Notes: generated by a model from the sequence alone, not told the origin. A DNA stretch of 64,000 nucleotides from Chitinophagaceae bacterium UBA2375 (GCA_002343985.1 DDTB01000026.1:360-64359); one strand, 5' to 3'. Counted from the stretch's first letter, positions 8,864 to 18,537 are shown. Numbers and translations: made by a program.

Positions 8864-9586
8864 ATGATCAGCATTTGCCGCAAGGAACTTAACCAGTTTT
8901 TCAGCAACCTGACAGGGTATATGGCCATTATCCTGTTCCTGCTGATCAATGGGGTGTTTTTGTTTGTACTGAACGATAGCAGTATCCTCGAAAGCGGTTT
9001 TGCCAACCTTGACCGTTTTTTTGAACTGTCACCCTGGGTGCTGATGTTCCTCATACCCGCCATTAGCATGCGTTCACTGTCAGAGGAATACCGGGGCGGC
9101 ACATTTGAAATTTTGCAAACCAGGCCACTGACGTCAAGACAAATCGTTTTGGGGAAATACCTCTCCATCCTGGCCATCATCCTGGTAGCCCTGCTCCCTA
9201 CGGGATTATATGTATTTACCATCCAGCAACTCAGTACCACCGGCAATATCGATGGTGGCGGGATCGCGGGAAGCTATATCGGCTTATTCATGCTGAGCGC
9301 CGTCTTTGCATCAATCAGCCTTTGTTGCAGCGGGCTCACGTCAAACGCGGTGGTGGCTTTTTTGTCAGCCGCCTTTTCCTGCCTGATCCTGTTTTTTGGA
9401 TTCAACGCGCTGAGCCGGCTCCCCGTTTTTGGGGCAGGCGCCGATTATTATATTGAAATGCTGGGCATCGACTTTCATTACCGCAGCATCAGCAGGGGAG
9501 TGGTCGACAGCCGCGATATGCTCTACTTCCTGAGCATGATCTTCTTTTTTATTTTCATTACGATCATAAACCTCCGGAAACGATAA
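8864..9586 (+). CDS. gldF: Gliding motility ABC transporter permease GldF
   Basis: A 240-residue inner-membrane permease with six predicted spans. GldF works with GldG and the ATPase GldA, and mutants in Flavobacterium lose gliding. The family signature is the segment SMRSLSEEYRGGTFEILQTRPLT after the second span, shared with NosY-type permeases. The stop codon directly abuts the gldG ATG, so translation is coupled. The ATPase gldA is not in this window. It starts a plus-strand run gldF-gldG-terC-murF/alr. Confidence 0.9.
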   Translation: MISICRKELNQFFSNLTGYMAIILFLLINGVFLFVLNDSSILESGFANLDRFFELSPWVLMFLIPAISMRSLSEEYRGGTFEILQTRPLTSRQIVLGKYLSILAIILVALLPTGLYVFTIQQLSTTGNIDGGGIAGSYIGLFMLSAVFASISLCCSGLTSNAVVAFLSAAFSCLILFFGFNALSRLPVFGAGADYYIEMLGIDFHYRSISRGVVDSRDMLYFLSMIFFFIFITIINLRKR

Positions 9587-11308
9587 ATGGGCTTCCTCAA
9601 ACATATAATCCGGGGAAAAGGCTGGCTCTTCCTCCTGCTGGCCACACTAATCGCCGTGAACTGGGCCGGTACCCGCTGGCATGCCCGCCTAGATTTTACC
9701 AATGAAAAAAGGTTTACGCTCAGCGAACCCACCAAACAACTCCTGCGTAAAATCGACAAGCCGGTGGAAGTGGATATTTTTCTGTCAGGGGAACTACCCA
9801 GTGCGTTCCGGAAACTGTCGGCTTCAACGGATGACTTATTGCGCGAGTTCCGCGAAACCAGCCGCGGTCGTATTCAGTTCCGCTTTATCGAGCCATCCGA
9901 AATCATGGACGGTTCGGAAACCAGTTATGCGGATACATTGTCGGCCCTGGGCCTCTTTCCCATCAACCTCACCACTCAACTTAAGGAAGGGCAACAACAG
10001 CAATTGATCTACCCGGTTGCGCTGGTGCATCACGATAACAAAACCGTTCCGCTACGTTTATACCAGGGCCGTTCACCCATGATCAGCTACCAGGAGCTGA
10101 ACAGCGCTGAAGCCATGCTCGAATATACGCTGGCCGACGCGGTAGCCAAAGCCATTCAAAAAACCAAGGCGATAGTGGGCTATGCTACCGGTAACGGACA
10201 ACCGATGTCGTTTGACACATATGACCTTGTAGAGAACACCCTCAAGCCCAATTATCGTTTTTTCACGTTCAACCTGCAAACGCAACCCTATATCCCCAGG
10301 GAGTGTAAAGTGTTGATGATCGTAAAGCCGTCTATGACTTTTACCCAGGAGGAAAAACTCAAGCTCGACCAGTATGTAATGAACGGTGGGAAATTGTTGA
10401 TTTTCCTCGACAGGCTGAATGCCGAGATGGACAGCCTCCAGGTGAAGAATGAAGTGATCGCCTATGACCGCGACCTCCAATTAAATGATTTATTGTTCCG
10501 CTATGGGGTTCGGGTTAATCCCGATTTAGTGATGGATTTGCAATGCGATTACCTGCCATTTGATGTGAACGGCAATGGTCAGTATGAATTTTTGCCCTGG
10601 AATTATTTCCCGGTGATGGAATCCCCATCGAACCACCCCATCAATAAAAATATGGGCTTTGTGTCGGGCCGTTTTGTGAATTCATTAGATACGGTGGAAG
10701 CGGAAGGCATCCGGAAAACCATCCTCCTGCATTCTTCCCGGAACGCGCGAACCATTTCCACTCCGGCATTGATCAGTGGGCGTGAAAATGTGAATGCGCC
10801 GGAGGATGAAAAATTTAAAAAGCCGTTTATCCCTGCGGCGGTTTTGCTCGAAGGGAAATTCAGTTCATTGTTCACAAACCGCTTGACGCAAACCATTCAA
10901 GACAGCCTGGCTGCATACCAGGTGCGGTTTAAGCCTGTTTGTGATGAGGATAACCAGATCATTGTGGTAGGTGATGGCGATATGGTCTTAAACGCGGTGA
11001 GCCGCGGTGATCAACCCATCGCGATGGGCATGAACCCGTTTACCTTTGGTACGCAACGCGAATTCCCTTTTGCCAACAGGGATTTTCTCCTCAACTGCCT
11101 GGAATACCTGGTGAATGAACAGAACCTGATGGAAGCCAAATCAAAAGATTATGTGGCCAGGTTGCTGGATACCAAAAAGGTCAATGCGGAGAAACAAACA
11201 TGGACCATCCTGAACCTGGCTGTGCCGGTTTTGCTGGTGGTATTGTTCGGACTGATATTTCAATGGTTGCGCAAGAGGCGCTATGCACAAAAAATGAAAC
11301 AACAATAA
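9587..11308 (+). CDS. gldG: Gliding motility ABC transporter auxiliary protein GldG
   Basis: A 573-residue protein with one span near the N-terminus (residues 11-28) and one at the C-terminus (about 545-565), enclosing a large periplasmic domain. The start of that domain, ARLDFTNEKRFTLSEPTKQLL, is typical of GldG. It is the partner of the GldF permease; the transported substrate is unknown. The stop codon overlaps the terC start codon by one base (TAATG). Length matches the family. Confidence 0.9.
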   Translation: MGFLKHIIRGKGWLFLLLATLIAVNWAGTRWHARLDFTNEKRFTLSEPTKQLLRKIDKPVEVDIFLSGELPSAFRKLSASTDDLLREFRETSRGRIQFRFIEPSEIMDGSETSYADTLSALGLFPINLTTQLKEGQQQQLIYPVALVHHDNKTVPLRLYQGRSPMISYQELNSAEAMLEYTLADAVAKAIQKTKAIVGYATGNGQPMSFDTYDLVENTLKPNYRFFTFNLQTQPYIPRECKVLMIVKPSMTFTQEEKLKLDQYVMNGGKLLIFLDRLNAEMDSLQVKNEVIAYDRDLQLNDLLFRYGVRVNPDLVMDLQCDYLPFDVNGNGQYEFLPWNYFPVMESPSNHPINKNMGFVSGRFVNSLDTVEAEGIRKTILLHSSRNARTISTPALISGRENVNAPEDEKFKKPFIPAAVLLEGKFSSLFTNRLTQTIQDSLAAYQVRFKPVCDEDNQIIVVGDGDMVLNAVSRGDQPIAMGMNPFTFGTQREFPFANRDFLLNCLEYLVNEQNLMEAKSKDYVARLLDTKKVNAEKQTWTILNLAVPVLLVVLFGLIFQWLRKRRYAQKMKQQ

Positions 11309-12270
11309 TGGATACGAATCAGGTTATCTTCCTTGTATTTGGTGGCGTTATTTTATTGGCGCTCCTGCTCGACCTTGGTTTATTGAGTAAGAAGAATGCC
11401 GTTATCACCATGAAAGCGGCCATCATCCAAACAATTTTTTGGGTAGGACTTTCGATGGCTTTCTGCGCATTTATCTGGTACGAAAACGGCAAGGAGGATG
11501 CCATGCAATACCTATCGGCCTACCTGCTCGAATGGTCGCTATCCATCGATAACATATTTGTATTCATCATCATCTTCGTGTTCTTTAAGGTAGACCAAAA
11601 GCATTTTTCGCGCGTGCTCTTATTGGGCATTTTGATGGCCATTGTGTTCCGCATCGTGTTTATCGCGCTGGGTAGCGAACTGGTGGCCCGCTTCGACTGG
11701 ATCATGTACATCTTTGGGATATTCCTGGTGTACACAGGTTTTAAACTGTTTACCGCGAACGAGGATGAGGAATTTGATCCGGAAACAAACTGGGCTTTCC
11801 GGCTGATCAAAAAATGGTTGCCAACCACCAATGCTGAACATCATGGTAAGTTTATTTTGAAGATTGATGGCAAAAAGTACTTCACCACTTTATCCATGGT
11901 GGTGATCATGCTGGGTTTGATTGATATCGTGTTTGCCGTTGACTCCATCCCCGCCGTATTCTCCATCATCACCGATCCTAACAAAAAATTATTGATTTAT
12001 TCTTCCAATATATTCGCGGTGCTGGGTTTGAGGAGTTTGTTCTTCCTCCTGCGCGGCGCGGCCGACCGTTTCCAGTACCTGCAACATGGCATCGCTGTGA
12101 TCCTCTTGTTCATTGGTGCCAAAATGCTGATCGCGAAATGGATCCATATACCTGTTTGGGCATCGCTGATGGTGATTGTGGTTTGCATCACCGGCGCGAT
12201 GATGTATTCGGTATATGATGCCAAACGCGATAAGGAAGCGGAGAAAGGATCAACCGGAAACGAAGGCTGA
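11308..12270 (+). CDS. TerC/Alx-family integral membrane protein
   Basis: A 320-residue membrane protein with about eight to nine spans. The acidic pairs in LLEWSLSIDNIFVFI and IDIVFAVDSIPAVFSI are the hallmark of the TerC family. Members such as Alx in E. coli export manganese, and others accompany metalation of secreted enzymes. The ATG at 11308 overlaps the gldG stop codon and begins the recognised domain (MDTNQVIFLVFGG). A longer frame beginning at 11200 lies inside gldG and is rejected. No yybP-ykoY manganese riboswitch is possible here because the gene has no leader of its own. A metal role is inferred from the family. Confidence 0.9.
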   Translation: MDTNQVIFLVFGGVILLALLLDLGLLSKKNAVITMKAAIIQTIFWVGLSMAFCAFIWYENGKEDAMQYLSAYLLEWSLSIDNIFVFIIIFVFFKVDQKHFSRVLLLGILMAIVFRIVFIALGSELVARFDWIMYIFGIFLVYTGFKLFTANEDEEFDPETNWAFRLIKKWLPTTNAEHHGKFILKIDGKKYFTTLSMVVIMLGLIDIVFAVDSIPAVFSIITDPNKKLLIYSSNIFAVLGLRSLFFLLRGAADRFQYLQHGIAVILLFIGAKMLIAKWIHIPVWASLMVIVVCITGAMMYSVYDAKRDKEAEKGSTGNEG

Positions 12271-12271
12271 T

Positions 12272-14752
12272 ATGCATGCATTTCATTTTTCCGATATCGC
12301 CCGGCTAACCAGTGGCAAAATCCTGCAACAGGTTTCAGACCCCATTCCCGAATGGTTGCTCACCGATAGCCGCAAACTTGCGCTGCCGGAGCAAACCCTT
12401 TTCTTCCCGATCAGCAGCGCGCAAAAAGACGCGCACCGTTTCATACCCGGTTTGTACGAGAAGGGTGTACGGCAATTTGTAGCAGGCCCCGGCTTTGATA
12501 CAGGATTGCTGAATGATATGCCGGAGGCGAGTATCATCCAGGTGGCTGATCCCTTGCAAGCCCTCCAGCAACTAGCTTCCGCGCACCGCCACAGGTTCCC
12601 TTACCCGGTGATCGGTATCACGGGAAGCAACGGTAAAACCATTGTCAAGGAATGGCTCTATCAACTTTTAGGCAACCGCCATCATATTGTCAGGAGCCCA
12701 AAGAGTTATAACTCACAAATAGGCGTGCCCCTGAGCGTTTGGCAGATGAACGATACCCACACATTGGGGATTTTTGAAGCGGGCATTTCCCAAACCGGTG
12801 AAATGCAGCGGCTTCAGCCGATCATTGATCCGCAAATTGGCGTGCTCACATTTATGGGCGATGCGCATGCCAGCGGCTTCGCCGGCTTTGAACAAAAGTT
12901 GCAGGAGAAACTTCTATTATTCCGCGGATCGCGTATTTTGATATATTGTTCCGATGATCCCCGGGTTCATTTGACGGTACAGGAATTTAAAAGGACGCTG
13001 AATCCGGGATTGACACTTATTGCATGGGGCCATAGTGCGGATGCAGGCCTTAGGGTATTGTCGATTGACAAGAAAGGCCAATCTTCGATTATACATGCCC
13101 GTTATAAAGAGGAAAGTTTTGAATTTTTGATTCCATTTACCGACGATGCTTCTGAATTCAATGCCATGACCTGCGCAGCCGTCATGGCCGAGTTGGATTA
13201 CAGCCTTCCGTCCATCGCGGTGGGGATGGCTGACCTCAAGCCGGTGGAAATGCGCCTCGACATGAAGCAGGGTATCAATCGCTGTTCCGTGATCAACGAT
13301 TCTTACAGCGCCGACCTTGATTCATTGATGATCGCCCTTGATTTTCTCCGTCAGCAGCAACAGCATACACGCCATACCGTTATTTTGTCTGATTTCCTCC
13401 AGTCGGGTTACAGCGGCGACGCGCTATACAGCCGCATTGCCCGCATCCTCGAGCGCAACAGGCCCGAACGGCTCATCGGCATCGGGCCGGGCATTTCGGC
13501 ACATGCGGCTTATTTCAGGGATATTCCTGAAACCGTTTTTTTTGACAGCACCGATCAATTCCTGCAACAGATGGGTGCCATGCAATTTCATGATGAAACC
13601 ATCCTCCTGAAAGGCGCCCGTATCTTTCAGTTTGAAAGGATATCCCGCGCCCTCGAACAGAAAATCCATGAAACGGTTATGGAGATCAACCTCCAGGCAC
13701 TCAGGCATAACCTCAAACAATACCGGAACCAGTTAAGGCCTGGCGTAGGGATGATGGTGATGGTGAAGGCTTTTAGCTATGGCAGCGGCAGTTTTGAAAT
13801 TGCCAACCTGCTTCAACACGCCGGCGTGGAATACCTGGCTGTTGCATACGCGGATGAAGGCGTGGAATTGCGGAAGGCGGGGATTCGTCTACCCATCATG
13901 GTTATGAACACCTCGGAAGCAGGATTCGATAACCTGGTTCAATACAAACTCGAGCCTGAAATTTATTCCTTCAATATCCTCCAATCGTTCAGGCATTACC
14001 TGCAACATAAACATATCAGCCAGTATCCCGTGCACATCAAACTGGATACCGGCATGCACCGCCTTGGTTTTATGGAACCGGATTTGGGTGAACTGATCAA
14101 CCTGCTCAGGGAAGGCCTGCCATTCCGTATCCGCTCCGTGTTCTCGCACCTCGCGGCCAGCAGTGAAGCGGCACACGACGCGTTTACACGGGCTCAGGCG
14201 GATGCCTTCCACAGGATGAGCGATGCGATCCGGGAACATACCGGTGAGGATTTTATGAGGCATATTGCCAATACATCGGCCATCCACCGGCATCCGGATC
14301 TTCAGTTCGACATGGTCAGGCTGGGCATTGGCTTGTACGGGGTGGATGAGGGGCAAAACCTGGAGAATGTCACGACATTAAAAACTACGGTATCGCAGGT
14401 GAAGCAGCTCGCGGCCGGAGAATCGGTGGGTTATAGCCGCAAGGCCATACTCAAAAGGGATTCCCTTATCGCGGTGGTACGCATTGGTTATGCGGATGGG
14501 TATTCCCGCGCTTTGGGTAATGGCGTAGGGCATATGCTGGTCAATGGTTTCCTGGCGCCGGTGCTGGGAAGTGTCTGTATGGATATGACCATGCTGGATG
14601 TTACCGGCATTCCTGTGTCGGAAGGCGATGAAGTGATCGTGTTTGGCCATGACCTGCCTGTAAGCCGCCTCGCCGAATGGGCCGGTACCATCCCTTATGA
14701 AATCCTCACCAATGTTTCGCAACGGGTGAAAAGGGTTTATTTTGAAGAATAA
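12272..14752 (+). CDS. MurF-like ligase fused to alanine racemase
   Basis: An 826-residue fusion known in Bacteroidota. Residues 1-465 form a Mur ligase fold with P-loop GITGSNGKT (115-123); residues 468-826 form a PLP alanine racemase with Lys 499 (VKAFSYG) and the catalytic Tyr 721 (VGYSRK). The racemase makes D-alanine, and MurF adds D-Ala-D-Ala to the muropeptide. The ATG is one base after the terC stop; a frame beginning at 12215 inside terC is rejected. The residue after the P-loop threonine is Ile where the stand-alone MurF in this window has Thr, and a complete MurF exists at 24266-25558, so the ligase half may be regulatory or redundant. Confidence 0.92.
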   Translation: MHAFHFSDIARLTSGKILQQVSDPIPEWLLTDSRKLALPEQTLFFPISSAQKDAHRFIPGLYEKGVRQFVAGPGFDTGLLNDMPEASIIQVADPLQALQQLASAHRHRFPYPVIGITGSNGKTIVKEWLYQLLGNRHHIVRSPKSYNSQIGVPLSVWQMNDTHTLGIFEAGISQTGEMQRLQPIIDPQIGVLTFMGDAHASGFAGFEQKLQEKLLLFRGSRILIYCSDDPRVHLTVQEFKRTLNPGLTLIAWGHSADAGLRVLSIDKKGQSSIIHARYKEESFEFLIPFTDDASEFNAMTCAAVMAELDYSLPSIAVGMADLKPVEMRLDMKQGINRCSVINDSYSADLDSLMIALDFLRQQQQHTRHTVILSDFLQSGYSGDALYSRIARILERNRPERLIGIGPGISAHAAYFRDIPETVFFDSTDQFLQQMGAMQFHDETILLKGARIFQFERISRALEQKIHETVMEINLQALRHNLKQYRNQLRPGVGMMVMVKAFSYGSGSFEIANLLQHAGVEYLAVAYADEGVELRKAGIRLPIMVMNTSEAGFDNLVQYKLEPEIYSFNILQSFRHYLQHKHISQYPVHIKLDTGMHRLGFMEPDLGELINLLREGLPFRIRSVFSHLAASSEAAHDAFTRAQADAFHRMSDAIREHTGEDFMRHIANTSAIHRHPDLQFDMVRLGIGLYGVDEGQNLENVTTLKTTVSQVKQLAAGESVGYSRKAILKRDSLIAVVRIGYADGYSRALGNGVGHMLVNGFLAPVLGSVCMDMTMLDVTGIPVSEGDEVIVFGHDLPVSRLAEWAGTIPYEILTNVSQRVKRVYFEE

Positions 14753-14794
14753 TGGTTTTAACGAAGCCGGCAACTGATTTCTGAAGGCTTCAAG

Positions 14795-14802
14795 TATATT
14801 TG
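14795..14802 (+). promoter_or_regulatory. Bacteroidota -7 element TATATTTG upstream of lspA
   Basis: Exact TAnnTTTG match 28 bases before the lspA ATG, in the only gap of the gldF-lspA gene run. It suggests lspA has its own promoter, with a leader of about 22 nt. Confidence 0.5.
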
Positions 14803-14830
14803 CCGCCAACGGCAAGGCAACTGACCCATC

Positions 14831-15529
14831 ATGAAGAAAATACACGTCATACTCATTATAGCGCTGATCCTGCTCGCAGACCAGGCTCTGAAAATTTATA
14901 TTAAAACCTCATTCCCACTTAACAGCGCACGTCCGGTGGCGGGCGATTGGTTCCAACTCTATTTCGTGGAAAACCCAGGGATGGCTTATGGCCTGAAATT
15001 CGGTGGGAACTGGGGTAAACTGGCGCTAACCATTTTTAGGTTTATCGCCGTGATTTTTGGTACCTGGTACCTTGGGCAAATCATCCGCAGGAAATATAAA
15101 AAAGGGTTCATCATCTGCGCTGCCCTGATTTACGCCGGCGCTTTAGGCAACCTCATCGATTCCTGTTTTTACGGCCTGATCTTTGATAAAGGCATGTTGT
15201 ACAATGCTGAATTTGGCGATTATACCGGATATGCCGGACTCGCACAATTTTCTACAAATGGCTATGCTACTTTTTTGCATGGCAATGTAGTAGATATGTT
15301 GTATTTCCCATTGATCAAAGGGCAATTCCCCAACTGGGTTCCCGGATGGGGCGGTGAACACTTTGAATTTTTCAGGCCGATCTTTAACATCGCCGATGCA
15401 GCCATCACTACAGGCGTACTGACGCTGCTGGTATTCCAGAAAAAGTTGTTCCCGGAAGATAATGATACCGGAAAATCGCAGCCTGTGGAAACCACCGCGC
15501 AGGTGGATGACGCATCGCAGGTTTCTTAA
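14831..15529 (+). CDS. lspA: Lipoprotein signal peptidase II
   Basis: A 232-residue inner-membrane aspartyl protease that cleaves prolipoproteins before the lipidated cysteine. It has four predicted spans. The motifs ENPGMAYGL, GALGNLIDSCFYG (catalytic Asp) and RPIFNIADAAI (second catalytic Asp) are present. About 65 residues separate the two aspartate motifs, longer than in E. coli LspA but usual in Bacteroidota, and the C-terminus has a polar tail. Several of its probable substrates (lipobox proteins) are encoded in this window, including the next gene. Confidence 0.95.
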   Translation: MKKIHVILIIALILLADQALKIYIKTSFPLNSARPVAGDWFQLYFVENPGMAYGLKFGGNWGKLALTIFRFIAVIFGTWYLGQIIRRKYKKGFIICAALIYAGALGNLIDSCFYGLIFDKGMLYNAEFGDYTGYAGLAQFSTNGYATFLHGNVVDMLYFPLIKGQFPNWVPGWGGEHFEFFRPIFNIADAAITTGVLTLLVFQKKLFPEDNDTGKSQPVETTAQVDDASQVS

Positions 15530-15559
15530 TTGGTTATCTTTACCAAATAATAATTACAC

Positions 15560-17062
15560 ATGAGGTACTTCAATCTGCTGGCATTGGTTTTAATGACCGG
15601 AATTATTTTTTCGGCCTGTCAGAAAGAACTTTATTTTGATAGCACCGAAGGGCAGTCTATTGGCACCCTTCAGGCTGATTCCAGCTTCGACTGCCTGCCA
15701 AGTTCGGTGAGCGGTGTGTACCAGGCAGATTCATTACTTGGGAGTGGAAACTATTTAGACGTCACTGTTAATGTGAGCCAGGCTGGTTCATATACCATTA
15801 AGTCTGACACGATCAACGGATTTTCTTTTTCCGGTTCTGGTGTCTTTGGCACCACCGGTATCAACACGGTTCGATTGTATGGAACCGGCCGCCCGATCCT
15901 TGAAGGCATCAACACTTTTATTATAAAATACGGAACAAGTTTTTGTAATATAGATGTGGAAGTGACGCCGCCCAACCAGGTGCCTGCCGTATATTCATTT
16001 GCGGGCGCGGGTGGGTTTTGCACGGGTGCCACATTGAATGGCACGTATATGGAAGCCCTTGCCACCAATAGTTCCAATACGGTATTGGTTGGCGTGAACG
16101 TTAGCGTTGCAGGTACTTACGATATCAATACCACTACGGTCAACGGAATCAGTTTTTCGGGATCCGGTGTGTTTTCGTCAACCGGCGCGCAGCAGGTCTT
16201 ACTAACGGCAACGGGTACCCCGGCAGCTACCGGCACATTCAATTTTCCCATTTCGGGCAGCGGCAGCAGTTGTTCTTTTTCCGTAACTTTTGATCCGGCG
16301 GCACCTCCGGCGGTATTCACGATGGAAGGCGCACCAGGCAATTGCACGGCTGTTGTGTTATCGGGTAGTTATGTGGTGGGTGTGCCGATGTCGGCCAATA
16401 ACACGGCTTCACTCAATGCCGTTGTTACCACGCCAGGTTCATACAGCATCACGGGTACAACCGTAAACGGTGTTACGTTTTCAGGTTCCGGCTTGTTCAG
16501 CATTACAGGCACCCAAACCATAACACTTACAGCCAGCGGTACACCGGCGGCAACAGGTACTTTTAGTTTTCCCGTTACCGGGAACAGCAGCACCTGCCCG
16601 TTCAATGTTACATTCACCAATCCGCCTGCCGATTTCATAAACTGCCGTATCGATGGTGTGTACAGCACTTTTGATATTGATGCCATTGCCACCCGAACAA
16701 CTATTGCCGGGGTGGAAGTGCTGAGCATCGAAGGCCGTTCGGGTATTGCCAGTTTCCCCAGCTTAAGCCTGAACCTGAGCAAAACTACCGGTGGAAGCGT
16801 AGGAACCGGCACCTATACCGTTAATCAACTCACACTGGGCAACCTGATCAGCTGCGATTATAATGCCGCAAACGGAACAAACTATTTCGCGGGTACCGAT
16901 CCTTTGAACCAATCGCAGAACCCCGCGTTCACCATCGTTATTAACAGCATTACACCCACAAGGGTAGCAGGTACGTTTGCCGGGCCTGTAAAAGACAATA
17001 ATGGGGCGGGCCCAGCCGTAAGGGTCATCACCCAGGGAACCTTCGATGTTCCTTTACAATAA
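15560..17062 (+). CDS. Modular surface lipoprotein with three beta-rich repeats
   Basis: A 500-residue protein whose signal ends in the lipobox IFSAC (Cys 20). Three related modules of about 100 residues cover roughly 45-136, 146-245 and 252-353. Each starts with a C-containing segment followed by G-Y and N-V-x-x-x-G-x-Y, then the motif TVNGxxFSGSGxFxxTG, and ends C-x-F-x-V. Residues 360-500 are a distinct non-repeated domain. The Thr/Ser/Gly-rich immunoglobulin-like look suggests an adhesive or structural surface role, but I recognise no named family. It follows lspA by 30 bp and ends at a strong terminator. Confidence 0.8.
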   Translation: MRYFNLLALVLMTGIIFSACQKELYFDSTEGQSIGTLQADSSFDCLPSSVSGVYQADSLLGSGNYLDVTVNVSQAGSYTIKSDTINGFSFSGSGVFGTTGINTVRLYGTGRPILEGINTFIIKYGTSFCNIDVEVTPPNQVPAVYSFAGAGGFCTGATLNGTYMEALATNSSNTVLVGVNVSVAGTYDINTTTVNGISFSGSGVFSSTGAQQVLLTATGTPAATGTFNFPISGSGSSCSFSVTFDPAAPPAVFTMEGAPGNCTAVVLSGSYVVGVPMSANNTASLNAVVTTPGSYSITGTTVNGVTFSGSGLFSITGTQTITLTASGTPAATGTFSFPVTGNSSTCPFNVTFTNPPADFINCRIDGVYSTFDIDAIATRTTIAGVEVLSIEGRSGIASFPSLSLNLSKTTGGSVGTGTYTVNQLTLGNLISCDYNAANGTNYFAGTDPLNQSQNPAFTIVINSITPTRVAGTFAGPVKDNNGAGPAVRVITQGTFDVPLQ

Positions 17063-17084
17063 CCGAAATAGACTCATTCAAATA

Positions 17085-17120
17085 AAAAACGCTGCCGATG
17101 CAAACCGACAGCGTTTTTTT
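17085..17120. terminator. Bidirectional terminator between the modular lipoprotein gene and fumC
   Basis: Stem AAAACGCTGCCG / CGACAGCGTTTT, one C-A mismatch on plus that becomes a G-U wobble on minus, with T runs on both strands. It serves two convergent genes. Confidence 0.8.
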
Positions 17121-17136
17121 ATGATCAATGGATCGT

Positions 17137-18537
17137 TTAGCTGATTTGTCCAACCATCTTCGCGGGCACTACCCATTCGTCAAACTCAGCTTCTGTGAGG
17201 TATCCGAGTTTTACGGCCATCTCTTTCAATGTGCTTCCTTCCTTATGCGCCTTCTGCGCGATTTCCGCCGCTTTGTAATAACCAATCTTTGTGTTCAACG
17301 CCGTTACAAGCATGAGTGAATTGTCTACATGCTTTTTGATATTGGCTTCAATAGGTTCGATGCCTGCAGCACATTTATCGTTGAATGATACACATCCGTC
17401 TGCAATCAAACGAGCGCTGTGCAGGAAATTATAAATCATCACCGGCTTAAACACATTCAATTCAAAATGCCCGTTGCTGCCGCCAATGCTTATGGCAACA
17501 TCATTGCCCATCACCTGCGCCGCGATCATGGTGAGCGCTTCGCATTGTGTTGGGTTTACTTTGCCGGGCATGATGGATGACCCGGGCTCATTATCCGGAA
17601 TAAATATTTCACCAATCCCGCTGCGTGGGCCTGATGAGAGCATGCGGATATCATTCGCGATCTTCATCAAACTGACAGCCACTGTTTTCAATGCGCCATG
17701 GGCTTCTACAATCGCGTCATGTGCAGCCAGCGCTTCAAATTTATTTTCAGCGGTAACAAATGGAAGGCCTGTGAGTTGCGCGATATGGCGTGCAACATTC
17801 TCTGAGTAACCACTGGGCGTATTGATGCCGGTACCCACCGCGGTGCCGCCCAATGCCAGTTCAGACAGGTGCTGCAGGGTATTGCGGATCGCTTTCAGCC
17901 CGTGGTTTAATTGCGATACATAACCGCTGAACTCCTGTCCAAGCGTAAGGGGTGTGGCATCCATGAAATGGGTGCGGCCTATCTTCACCACCTGCATGTA
18001 TTTTTTACTTTTTTCTTCCAGTGTATCCCTGAGCAGTTCTATGCCCGGAATGGTTTTTTCTACCAGGATCTTATATGCCGCGATATGCATGGCAGTAGGG
18101 AATGTATCGTTGCTCGACTGCGATTTGTTGACGTCATCGTTTGGATGAAGGAATTTATCCTTGTCGTCCAGTTTGCCGCCATTCATGACGTGCCCGCGGT
18201 AAGCGATCACCTCATTTACATTCATATTGCTCTGTGTGCCACTACCTGTCTGCCAGACAACCAATGGGAAATACGCCTCAAGTTTATTTTCCAAAATCTC
18301 ATCGCACACTTTTCCAATCAGGTCTGATTTTTCCTTTGGCAAAACGCCTGCTTCATAATTGGTGATGGCAGCCGCTTTTTTCAAATAAGCGAATGCGTGA
18401 ATAATTTCTTTCGGCATGCGGTTGATATCCTGCGCGATTTTGAAATTATCGATACTGCGCTGTGTTTGCGCGCCATAGTAAGCATCAACGGGCACTTTCA
18501 CTTCACCCATGGTGTCTTTTTCAATTCTGTATTCCAT
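17137..18537 (-). CDS. fumC: Class II fumarate hydratase
   Basis: A 466-residue enzyme of the fumarase/aspartase superfamily that hydrates fumarate to malate in the TCA cycle. The superfamily signature GSSIMPGKVNPTQCEA is present, as are SGSGTQSNMNVNEV and the TLGQEFSGY segment, which contain active-site residues of FumC. Being iron-free it tolerates oxygen, unlike class I fumarases. It lies 43 bp after the enoyl-CoA hydratase gene, so it may be the end of a gltX-B12-hydratase-fumC transcript. Confidence 0.95.
   Translation of the reverse strand: MEYRIEKDTMGEVKVPVDAYYGAQTQRSIDNFKIAQDINRMPKEIIHAFAYLKKAAAITNYEAGVLPKEKSDLIGKVCDEILENKLEAYFPLVVWQTGSGTQSNMNVNEVIAYRGHVMNGGKLDDKDKFLHPNDDVNKSQSSNDTFPTAMHIAAYKILVEKTIPGIELLRDTLEEKSKKYMQVVKIGRTHFMDATPLTLGQEFSGYVSQLNHGLKAIRNTLQHLSELALGGTAVGTGINTPSGYSENVARHIAQLTGLPFVTAENKFEALAAHDAIVEAHGALKTVAVSLMKIANDIRMLSSGPRSGIGEIFIPDNEPGSSIMPGKVNPTQCEALTMIAAQVMGNDVAISIGGSNGHFELNVFKPVMIYNFLHSARLIADGCVSFNDKCAAGIEPIEANIKKHVDNSLMLVTALNTKIGYYKAAEIAQKAHKEGSTLKEMAVKLGYLTEAEFDEWVVPAKMVGQIS

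Noticed and set aside
11200..11307. An N-terminal extension of TerC beginning inside gldG
   Set aside because: The extension has no TerC similarity, and the ATG at 11308 overlaps the gldG stop in the way expected for coupled genes.
12215..12271. Longer start for the MurF-racemase fusion inside terC
   Set aside because: The extra residues are charged and do not match any Mur ligase; the ATG at 12272 is one base after the terC stop.
17911..18327. Long antisense reading frame within fumC, and similar frames inside gltX, murF/alr and the DUF4838 gene
   Set aside because: They are shadows of conserved genes on the other strand, with no motifs, signal peptides or start signals.
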